Below, piece by piece: positions 1 through 5,161 of a DNA stretch of 5,161 nt. Under the pieces are notes generated by a model. It searched no databases. It was not told the DNA's origin and saw only the letters and a list, made by a program, of their open reading frames with translations. The DNA is from JAGQLF01 sp964635995. GTDB taxonomy: Bacteria > Patescibacteriota > Dojkabacteria > J137. The number at the start of each line of letters is the position of its first letter. Position 1 is the first letter of the stretch. The stretch is taken from the NCBI GenBank assembly GCA_964635995.1, contig CAZWRA010000052.1, positions 1-5,161 of the forward strand, given 5' to 3'. The translations under genes were made by a program, and so were the position numbers.

Positions 1-350
1 ATATCTAATTACACCTCTTTTTTCTGTCCAGCTTATGGGGTACATTTTAGGTTTTAGTTAACGAAATAGATAAAGAATATAGAATTGTTTATTTATGTGA
101 AGGAAAAACGGATTTAATTATTCCGGTTAATATTAGAATTGACTATATAGTTACTTACGATACGATAAAAGAAAAATCTTTATTTATTCCTTTCGGTATA
201 TTACAAAATTATATTATAGAAGGAGAAGAGAAATATAAAGGACAGCTAGGGAAAAGAAAGGTTTATAAGGAAATAGGAAATGAATTTTCGACTTATGAAT
301 TAATTCAAAAGACTCCTGAATTAAAAGAATTAGGATTAGAGATACCTTAA
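1..350 (+). pseudogene. 3' end of an unknown gene, frameshifted near 52-55
   Basis: I do not recognise this protein. The frame running from 51 to the TAA at 348-350 encodes about 99 residues rich in Ile, Tyr, Glu and Lys, including the stretch EYRIVYLCEGKTDLIIPVNI. It has no ATG, GTG or TTG codon, so it cannot start by itself. A second frame is open from the window edge, passes an ATG at 35-37 and stops at TAA 59-61; its last residues, MGYILGF, run up to where the long frame begins. Removing one T from the TTTT run at 52-55 joins the two into one continuous product. The gene may begin at ATG 35 or enter from outside the window. The upstream part (ITPLFSVQLMGYILG) is hydrophobic and might be a membrane segment. 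The lesion is either a real one-base insertion or a homopolymer sequencing error. Confidence 0.55.
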
Positions 351-373
351 GGATTCTTATTAGATGAGAATTT
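351..373 (+). terminator. Hairpin just after the first gene, possible weak terminator
   Basis: ATTCTTAT (353-360) pairs with ATGAGAAT (364-371) around a TAG loop, giving 8 bp with one G-U pair; two more G-U pairs (351-352 with 372-373) could extend it. It starts directly after the stop codon at 348-350. The stem is AT-rich and the following tract (TTTAACTTACTTATT) is only moderately T-rich, so termination efficiency is doubtful. Confidence 0.35.
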
Positions 374-397
374 AACTTACTTATTAAGTGTATAAAT

Positions 398-832
398 ATG
401 TCAGATAATATTAATAATCTTCAATTACCGATGTCTCCAGATCCAGAACTAGACGAACGCACTCCAAGTGGAGATGTTGACTTAGAAAGATACTTAGCGC
501 TACATGAGGAAACAGTAATAACAAATCTTTTTAATGCAAAATTAACAGACTCTCTTAATCCAAAGACTAGGAAAGTAGAGCTAGATGAAGGGGAGAGTAT
601 TGTTCATTTAATTGAATTAGTAGATAATCGATATTTAATTTATAGAATTGACGATGCCGATATAACTCATTGTTTAACTCAAAATCACCCTGATCTAACT
701 CCAGTATTTCACGATATTGAAAATGAGATAGATTTCCCAGTAACTTGGGATAAGGTAGTTATATCCGACTTAGAAACATTAACAAGAACATATGTAATTG
801 AAGAACTTCTAGGAGGACAGAACGAATTCTAA
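398..832 (+). CDS. Hypothetical acidic protein, 144 aa
   Basis: I do not recognise a family. The frame is intact from ATG 398 to TAA 830-832. The first 30 or so residues look disordered and acidic (PMSPDPELDERTPSGDVDLE). From about residue 60 it alternates short hydrophobic and charged stretches (SIVHLIELVDNRYLIYRIDD), which suggests a beta-rich fold, and it ends in a helical tail (YVIEELLGGQNEF). There is no signal peptide or membrane segment, so it is probably cytosolic. No Shine-Dalgarno sequence precedes the ATG. A TATAAA box (391-396, preceded by TG) lies one base upstream. If that box were a working -10, transcription would start after ATG 398, and the true start could be the ATG at residue 12 (431); otherwise the gene is read from upstream. 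The stop is followed by a possible terminator at 853-881. Confidence 0.75.
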   Translation: MSDNINNLQLPMSPDPELDERTPSGDVDLERYLALHEETVITNLFNAKLTDSLNPKTRKVELDEGESIVHLIELVDNRYLIYRIDDADITHCLTQNHPDLTPVFHDIENEIDFPVTWDKVVISDLETLTRTYVIEELLGGQNEF

Positions 833-852
833 TTGAAGTAAAATATTATCTG

Positions 853-881
853 CTAGCTACAGAAAGGGCAGTTAGTTTTTT
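853..881 (+). terminator. Putative weak intrinsic terminator
   Basis: CTAGCT (853-858) can pair with AGTTAG (870-875) with one G-U pair, around an 11-base loop, and the stem runs straight into six T residues (876-881). It lies 20 bases after the stop of the 398-832 gene. Its position just before 885 argues that the next gene starts at ATG 924 from its own promoter, and not at ATG 885. Confidence 0.4.
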
Positions 882-910
882 GTTATGTTTTGGGATAAAA
901 TCAGGATAAT
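880..910 (+). promoter_or_regulatory. Possible promoter of the MazG/DUF2075 unit
   Basis: GATAAT at 905-910 is a good -10 match, placed 13 bases before ATG 924, which would put transcription start near 917 with a very short leader. The best -35 candidate, TTGTTA at 880-885, has a long 19-base spacer. This is a weak call based on the -10 box and on the terminator-like element ending at 881. Confidence 0.3.
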
Positions 911-923
911 TAGAAAAGCTTCA

Positions 924-1271
924 ATGAATGACCTCAAACATGTGATTTCAGAGATTAATAAATTTAGAGAAGATAGAGACTGGAGACAATTTCATACTCC
1001 TAAAAGCTTATCAATTGCTTTAAGTGTTGAAGCAAGTGAACTTTTAGAGTTTTTTCAATGGATAAAAGATGATGATTCTACTAGCCTACCAGAAGATAAA
1101 AAAGATAAACTTTCTCAAGAAATTGCATACATAGCCATTTATCTCCTTTACCTTTGTGATGATCTTAAAATTGATTTGTTTGAATCAATTAATAATAAAA
1201 TTTCTATCAACAATAAAAAATATCCAATATCTAAATCGAAAGGTACCTCAAAAAAATATTCTGATTTATGA
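924..1271 (+). CDS. MazG-like nucleotide pyrophosphohydrolase (dCTPase type), active site altered
   Basis: All-alpha NTP pyrophosphatase, which in this family cleaves dCTP or other nucleoside triphosphates to the monophosphate and PPi using Mg2+. From ATG 924 it is 115 aa, the usual size. Family landmarks in order are RDWRQFHTPKSL (about 17-28), EASELLEFFQW (36-46), EIAYIAIYLLYL (66-77), and the tail KISINNKKYP...KGTSKKYSDL, which closely follows the RS21-C6/DCTPP1 C-terminus. The metal-binding motif is normally ExxE followed by ExxD. Here E36 and E39 are present, but the second half reads EIAY, so the expected Asp is Tyr69 (TAC, 1128-1130). That probably cripples catalysis. ATG 885 lies in frame and would add 13 residues, but the family start, the terminator at 853-881 and the -10 box at 905-910 favour 924. 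The stop overlaps the next start as ATGA, which suggests translational coupling to the DUF2075 gene. Confidence 0.85.
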   Translation: MNDLKHVISEINKFREDRDWRQFHTPKSLSIALSVEASELLEFFQWIKDDDSTSLPEDKKDKLSQEIAYIAIYLLYLCDDLKIDLFESINNKISINNKKYPISKSKGTSKKYSDL

Positions 1272-2041
1272 TTATATATAGCAAGACCAAAAGAGAATTT
1301 GAACAAGACGTTGTAGCAAACGAAATTGAAAACAAAATCTTAAATCTTTTTGAAAGATATTTAAACAAAACAACATCACAGAGTGAGATTAATTCATGGA
1401 AGTGCTCAATGCAGCAAATGTACCATGTTATATCAGATGATGAAATACCAAATGATACTGGGATTGCAATTGAATATGTAATACCCTCAACTTCAAAACG
1501 TATCGATTTTATAGTTTCTGGTAAAAACGAAGAAAATTTAGAAACCATTATTATCATTGAACTAAAACAGTGGACTAAAGCAGAATTAACTAATCTAGAC
1601 GGAATAATAAACACTTTTATTGGTGGTGGAATCAGAGAGCAGACTCACCCAAGTTATCAAGCTTGGACTTATGCTAAAATGTTGAAACAGTTTAATAAAA
1701 CTGCATATACTCATAATATAACAATATCCCCTTGTGCATACTTACATAATTATGTTGCAGATGATGTCATAAGAAATGACTTCTATAAACAATATTTAGA
1801 TAAGGCACCACTATTTTTAAAATCAGAGGTTTTCGAGCTTAGAGATTTTATAAAAAATTCAATAAAGTTCGGCGACGATAACAATGTAATGGAAAGAATA
1901 GATAATGGCGAAATTAAACCTTCAAAAGTATTAGCAGAGAGTGTTGCATCCATGCTCAAAGGAAATGGAGAATCTATAATGATAGATGATCAAAAGATTG
2001 TTTTTGAATATGCAAAAAATCTAGCAATTCAATCTAACTGA
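1268..2041 (+). pseudogene. DUF2075 nuclease-helicase, truncated to its N-terminal nuclease-like domain
   Basis: The 257 residues match the N-terminal part of DUF2075 proteins (DNA/RNA helicase domain, Schlafen group 3-like), which usually run to roughly 600 aa or more. The visible domain is a PD-(D/E)XK nuclease: D80 in KRIDFIVSG, E98 and K100 in IIIIELKQW, and a downstream HPSYQAWTY (127-135) giving a QxxxY-type motif. Other family signatures are INSWKCSMQQMY, IPNDTGIAIEY, FIGGGIREQTHPSYQ, CAYLHNY and SMLKGNGESIMID. The frame stops at TGA 2039-2041 after KNLAIQSN, about ten residues before the family's P-loop (GGPGTGKS). No P-loop or helicase motif appears in any frame downstream. The helicase half is therefore absent, not merely shifted. 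The next bases belong to an unrelated coding remnant. ATGA coupling to the MazG gene supports a two-gene operon. A stand-alone nuclease product remains possible. Confidence 0.85.
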
Positions 2042-2495
2042 TGGGGATTTAAGTCAATATCTTTTAAGAAAAAGTGCTTTAATAACTAACAGCGCTATAC
2101 AAGGAATCAAACTTTTAGATAGAGTTTCATTTCAATCAGGTGATGTATTTAGTTTAGATTCCAGATCTCTACCAAAAGCTGGATTAGTTGTAATGGCAAA
2201 TAATGTTATGAATAGAATTAATGGTTATGGTTTATCAGATGAATCATATAATTTATTTGGTAAAGTTCTAGCTAATGTTTGTAGATTTCTTAATACTAAT
2301 GGGATATTATTTCTAACTTCTGACAGTAGTGGTCTTATCTCACCTTCTTATATAATTATTGTTAAAGAATCAGATCAAAGTGTTGAGATAGTTGGAGATG
2401 AAAAATTCTATAAATCTAGAAGCAATTTTAGCTATGATGGACTAAGCAACTTAGCTAAAGAAATAAATATAAACTTACAAGTTGCCGAACTATAA
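2040..2495 (+). pseudogene. C-terminal remnant of a probable class I SAM-dependent methyltransferase
   Basis: This frame is open from 2025 but reads as sensible protein only from about 2040 (DGDLSQYLLRKSALIT) to TAA 2493-2495. Its only early ATG, at 2193, falls in the middle of the recognisable sequence, so the gene has lost its 5' end. The opening DGDL resembles the end of methyltransferase motif I (GxGxG). SAIQGIKLLDRVSFQSGDVF fits the following helix and motif II/III region. AGLVVMANNVMNRI fits motif IV, and LANVCRFLNTNGILFLTSD fits the usual helix plus (p)GG strand of motifs V-VI. The head of the fold, including most of the SAM-binding loop, is missing. It abuts the DUF2075 remnant in a different frame, so no fusion protein is made. 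The family assignment rests on motif shape only; a different Rossmann-like protein is possible. Confidence 0.5.
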
Positions 2496-2513
2496 TATTC
2501 AGATTTAGCCCTT

Positions 2514-2533
2514 CAGATGGTAAAATGCCACTG
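2514..2533 (+). other. Small hairpin between the methyltransferase remnant and the DUF5648 gene
   Basis: CAG and TGG (2514-2516 and 2518-2520, with A2517 bulged) pair with CCACTG (2528-2533) around a 7-base loop. It begins 19 bases after the stop at 2495 and is followed by TTATATATT, not by a clean T-run, so it may be a weak terminator. Its right arm touches the TG of the proposed -10 box. Confidence 0.3.
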
Positions 2534-2540
2534 TTATATA
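2532..2540 (+). promoter_or_regulatory. Possible extended -10 box upstream of the DUF5648 gene
   Basis: TG at 2532-2533, one spacer base, then TATATA at 2535-2540 matches the TGnTATAAT pattern with one mismatch. It sits 13 bases before ATG 2554, giving a predicted leader of only about 6 bases. No convincing -35 is seen. The arrangement resembles the clearer promoter on the minus strand at 5074-5103. Confidence 0.35.
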
Positions 2541-2553
2541 TTAAAAAAGTAAA

Positions 2554-3705
2554 ATGAAAAAAGTTTACTCATTAATAATTTCAGGGATAATTGTTTTCTC
2601 TGGAATTTCTTTCCCTCTTTCATCTTTAAATAATATTTCTGCTCAATCAGAAGAACTTGTTCAAGTTTTCAGATACTGGAATGACTCAAGTACAGGTCAC
2701 TTCTATACTACCGATGTAAATGAGAAGGTTTATCTTGATGACATTGATCCATTTTTCAGGTTGTAGTTATGAATTAGGATATTGTGAACCTTCAGCTCCT
2801 GTTTGGGACTATGAAGGGATTGCTTTTGAAGTTAATGCAAACGAAGCTTCTGGAACTGAACCTGTATATAGATTTTACAGCTCAGCTTATAATGGTCATT
2901 TCTATACATTAGATATCGCTGAAAAGGATTACATTGAAGATACTTATGATGATTATACTTGGAAATACGAAGGAATTGGTTTTTATGCAAATACTGCTGA
3001 AAGTTCAGAATTACACTCAGTGCATAGATTCTGGAGCGATCTATACCAAAGACATTTCTACACAATCTCTGACATAGAGAAAGACTATGTAATTGAAACT
3101 TATCCTGAGAATGTATGGAGATATGAAGGAGTAGCATTCTTTGCTCATGAGTTTGATTATGAAGCAACAGAACAATTTCTTGTAGAACTAGAAGCTGCAC
3201 TTCAGAATATTGCAACTGAAATTGAATCAGTTTACTCTGATGAGAACATTGAACAAATTGAAAGTATAGATTAATTAGACGAAGCATATATTGATTATCT
3301 TGTTGATTTAACTCTTCCATTATTTGACTATTCAGTAGAGCAGTTTGATGGAATAAACACTGACCTAGCAGTTGGACAGGAGTTACTTACAGCTATAAAT
3401 AATTTCTTAGTCGCTTCAAAAGATGTGGTCAATACAGACGTTAGAGAGCTTGGATATCAATTCATGAATACGCTGAGACAGGAAGCAATATTGATGAACT
3501 AGCTCTTCAAACAATATTTACAAATATTCAAGAAGAGTTAACCCCTTATGCAGAGGCTTTAGAAGAATCTGCAATTAACTTTACAATATATTCTGGTATT
3601 GCATACAAGCATTACTGGGAAGCATCGTCTGATGTTTCTGAAGATATTGAATTAAATATTGAGGAACCTCCAGTTTATGATGAGATAAATGATTATCTTT
3701 ATTAA
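2554..3705 (+). pseudogene. Exported DUF5648-like repeat protein with two frameshifts and an in-frame stop
   Basis: Residues 1-30 form a signal peptide: MKK, a hydrophobic core (VYSLIISGIIVFSGISF) and a likely cleavage site after NISA. Three copies of a 42- to 56-residue unit follow (2665-3145), each with (V)xRF/YW, GHFYT, an acidic EKDY helix and W-x-YEG-I/V-AF; these match DUF5648. The rest is an acidic helical tail ending in EPPVYDEINDYLY. DUF5648 proteins are typically surface or secreted and their ligand is generally unknown. The gene is broken three times: one extra base in the T-run at 2752-2756, TAA in frame at 3272-3274, and a frame change between 3445 and 3499 (a lost base fits, probably near 3464-3475). 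Both sides of each lesion read as the same protein, about 380 residues in total. The final TAA overlaps the next gene's ATG by one base. Recent inactivation, sequencing error or recoding could each explain this. Confidence 0.75.
2665..3145 (+). repeat. Three tandem DUF5648-like protein repeats
   Basis: Unit 1 (2665-2833, containing the frameshift at 2752-2756) opens VFRYWNDSSTGHFYTTD and closes VWDYEGIAFEV. Unit 2 (2864-2989) opens VYRFYSSAYNGHFYTLD and closes TWKYEGIGFYA. Unit 3 (3020-3145) opens VHRFWSDLYQRHFYTIS and closes VWRYEGVAFFA. Unit 1 carries an extra Cys-containing insert (GCSYELGYCEP) that could form a disulfide outside the cell. The units are conserved in protein but diverged in DNA, so the duplication is old. 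Confidence 0.75.
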
Positions 3706-4550
3706 TGTCTGAAACTAACGAAACAGTTATAAATCAATTAAAAGAGCTGGGATTCGAATCTCTAGATGAAGCCAAGCTCGTGTATTTATGTGAACTTAAT
3801 AAAGGGGAAAGATCAGTCACAAGAGAGGATATAATGCCAGAAGTCAGAACAGATTTAGATAATCTTAGCATGGACGTGAGACGAGCAACCAATAACGATG
3901 ATGTATGGATTGTTCCAGCAGGATATTCATTAGGCAACTGGGAAATTGAGGAGGCTTTAAGTGGAAAAAGAGTATAGTTTAATTCTGATATAGATGCTTT
4001 TACAATAGCAAGAAGTTCTGAGGAGGATGTAGATGAGACAATTTCTTATCTTTATAGAAAAGTCGAAGAATATAACTCTACACATTCAATCAAATTTTGT
4101 GACCTCTTTACTCCATGGGCTGATTTTACTAATCTTGAAGAAATAGATTTTTAAGCTATATTAGAAGATATTGATGATGCATCTGAGATTCGTAGGTTTA
4201 TCGTTAGAGTATATCGAAATGCAAAACGGGCTTCAGTAATTTATCCTGAACTAAGAGACATTGAGATTTCAGTATTGACACAACTAGATAGATTAGCAGA
4301 AAAGTTACTTTCTCTTTCAAATGAGGACCCTTTCTTCTCAGGTATTATCGCAAGTTTATATGTTGATGATGACTCATTAGCAGATTCATTAAGAAGAATA
4401 ATAACCGATAATCCTCCAAAGATTTTTTCACCAATTAAACCTAAGCATATAAAAAGATTAAATCCTGGGTTAGCTGATGATAAGATTGAAAATGTTCTTG
4501 AGCTACTAAGAAGTTTTGGGATATATACAACACTTGATGATGTAGCTTAA
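3705..4550 (+). pseudogene. Unknown protein, one frame interrupted by in-frame TAG and TAA
   Basis: I do not recognise a family. One frame runs from ATG 3705 to TAA 4548-4550, 281 codons, with only two internal stops: TAG at 3975-3977 and TAA at 4152-4154. All three segments have the same character, acidic and helix-rich: ELGFESLDEAKLVYLCELNK at the start, SEEDVDETISYLYRKVEEY in the middle, then TQLDRLAEKLLSLSNEDPFF and ENVLELLRSFGIYTTLDDVA at the end. This argues for one former gene, not several. A short upstream ORF (to 3977) and a TTG-started ORF (4275-4550) would otherwise be called, but neither has its own promoter or ribosome site. There is no signal peptide, so it is probably cytosolic. 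The start lies inside the preceding stop (TAATG), suggesting cotranscription and coupling with the exported repeat protein. The last bases overlap the convergent gene at a shared TTAA. Confidence 0.6.
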
Positions 4551-5068
4551 GCAACTAGTTTTCTAGATAATAGTGTTATAACTTTACCGTTAATTTTCTC
4601 TTGTTTATAGTTAAAGGAATTATGAGCAGCTTCTAGCAATAATGAAGCAAATATTGGGCCAGATTGTACGACAGAATATTGTATCTCACTTAAAGAGATT
4701 TCTAATGCCCTTCTAAAACTACTAGATTGATCACCACCTATAGAAACAACTGTAATATCTGCAGGATTCTCTATACTGTAATGACTAAGCGGGATATTCA
4801 ATGTTGCCTCACCGAAATAAGGAGCTTCTCTGTTAAAAGTTTTGCCTGCTCTTCTTTCAAGTGAGACTACTAGAAATGGATTTGTTGATTGTGTGTCTAC
4901 TTCGGCAAATACAGTTGTATTCGGACTTATTAAAGCATCATAAAAATGCTTGTCACTCTCAGCCCATATAAGTTCTTCTATAGACATTCTCATAGGAATC
5001 TCATATTGAATTCCGGAATCTTTCACTCCTTTAAATTCATCTACTTGTTGGTCAATATTCATACTCAT
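4547..5068 (-). CDS. Hypothetical protein, 173 aa
   Basis: Intact frame from ATG (5066-5068) to a TAA at 4547-4549. I do not recognise a family. It has no signal peptide or membrane segment. An acidic, helical N-terminus (VDEFKGVKDSG, MSIEELIWAESDKHFYDAL) is followed by alternating hydrophobic stretches (TTVFAEVDTQ, NPFLVVSLERRAG, DITVVSIGGDQSSSFRRALE), suggesting an alpha/beta fold, then SGPIFASLLLEAAHNSFNY and a basic end. A second ATG lies six bases inside (5060-5062); the first is preferred because the -10 box at 5074-5079 places the start point on or next to its A, giving a leaderless mRNA. Its stop overlaps that of the convergent gene at a palindromic TTAA, leaving no room for a terminator between them. 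Its intact frame contrasts with the broken neighbours. Confidence 0.8.
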   Translation of the reverse strand: MSMNIDQQVDEFKGVKDSGIQYEIPMRMSIEELIWAESDKHFYDALISPNTTVFAEVDTQSTNPFLVVSLERRAGKTFNREAPYFGEATLNIPLSHYSIENPADITVVSIGGDQSSSFRRALEISLSEIQYSVVQSGPIFASLLLEAAHNSFNYKQEKINGKVITLLSRKLVA

Positions 5069-5073
5069 ATTGA

Positions 5074-5103
5074 ATTATAGCATCTTAGGTATGTATAGAA
5101 CAA
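5074..5103 (-). promoter_or_regulatory. Sigma-70-type extended -10 promoter for a leaderless mRNA
   Basis: On the minus strand, TATAAT (5074-5079) is a perfect -10, preceded by TGC to form an extended -10. A partial -35, TTGTTC (5098-5103), lies 18 bases upstream. Five bases separate the -10 from ATG 5068, so transcription should begin at or beside the A of the start codon, leaving no room for a ribosome binding site. Confidence 0.7.
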
Positions 5104-5161
5104 AGCAAAGTTGTAAACTAAAGGAAGATAATCCCCACTTTTGCGGTCGAAATTGCTTGCA
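5104..5161. other. Unassigned window end
   Basis: This is noncoding as far as can be seen. It lies upstream of the minus-strand promoter and becomes more G+C-rich at the edge (ATCCCCACTTTTGCGGTCG). No ORF start, tRNA arm or hairpin is convincing. Confidence 0.4.

Noticed and set aside
853..881. An integron attC-like site, because GTTAG occurs beside an inverted repeat and the genes are small cassettes
   Set aside because: No paired RYYYAAC and GTTRRRY ends and no long imperfect palindrome are present; a weak terminator explains the element.
2193..2495. A stand-alone 100-aa gene from ATG 2193
   Set aside because: The coding signal extends upstream to about 2040 in the same frame, and ATG 2193 falls in the middle of the motif IV-like sequence. 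It is a remnant, not a complete small gene.
2665..3145. A CRISPR or DNA repeat array
   Set aside because: The repeats are protein-level DUF5648 units with diverged DNA, with no identical short repeats or spacers.
1231..3937. Minus-strand ORFs at 1231-1614, 2832-3320 and 3734-3937
   Set aside because: They lie opposite well-supported plus-strand coding sequence, have implausible compositions (for example Gln/Leu/His-rich), and lack promoters.
3272..4154. Reassigned stop codons (TAA/TAG as Gln or Glu, or TGA as Gly/Trp) throughout the window
   Set aside because: Reading through the natural ends fails: after TAA 3703-3705 the frame fills with stops, TGA ends MazG inside a standard ATGA overlap, and TGG serves as Trp. 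Only the three internal stops look anomalous.
4275..4550. A separate 91-aa gene starting at TTG 4275
   Set aside because: It is in the same frame as 3705 and continues a segment open since 4155, with no promoter or ribosome site of its own. It is better read as the tail of the interrupted gene.
5125..5161. A competence uptake-like sequence (GCGGTCGAAA) at the window end
   Set aside because: It does not match the full Pasteurellaceae core, occurs once, and the genome character does not fit.

Overview
This is an AT-rich bacterial window (about one third G+C by eye) holding small, mostly unfamiliar genes, many of them broken. The upstream regions lack clear Shine-Dalgarno sequences. The clearest promoter, on the minus strand at 5074-5103, is an extended -10 box (TGCTATAAT) only 5 bases from its ATG, which implies a leaderless mRNA. 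Low G+C, leaderless starts and tightly packed small genes would fit a Patescibacteria/CPR-type genome, but nothing here fixes the lineage. The standard code fits: TGG encodes Trp, and TAA and TGA both act as plausible gene ends.

Layout. (1) 1-350: the 3' end of an unknown gene, with a frameshift near 52-55. (2) 398-832: an intact 144-aa protein of unknown function. (3) 853-881: a weak terminator, after which a new unit begins. (4) 924-1271: a MazG-like nucleotide pyrophosphohydrolase of the dCTPase type, overlapping by ATGA the next gene. (5) 1268-2041: the N-terminal PD-(D/E)XK nuclease-like domain of a DUF2075 nuclease-helicase, ending just before the helicase P-loop should start. (6) 2040-2495: the headless C-terminal part of what looks like a class I SAM-dependent methyltransferase, in another frame. 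A deletion or rearrangement at about 2036-2045 appears to have joined the two remnants. (7) 2554-3705: an exported protein with three DUF5648-like HFYT...YEG repeats, interrupted by two frameshifts and one in-frame stop. (8) 3705-4550: an unknown gene starting inside the previous gene's stop codon and interrupted by in-frame TAG and TAA. (9) 4547-5068, minus strand: an intact 173-aa unknown protein, convergent with the previous gene.

Interpretation. The recognisable unit is the MazG/DUF2075 pair, which resembles an accessory nucleotide-pool plus nuclease-helicase module, possibly for defence. It is almost certainly dead or altered: the helicase half is missing, and the MazG partner has Tyr where the family has a metal-binding Asp. 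Together with the methyltransferase stump and the broken pair at 2554-4550, this looks like a decaying accessory island. A sequencing-error explanation is open for the single-base indels. It is less comfortable for three separate in-frame stops and a lost catalytic residue. I found no tRNA, rRNA, CRISPR array, integrase or insertion sequence.
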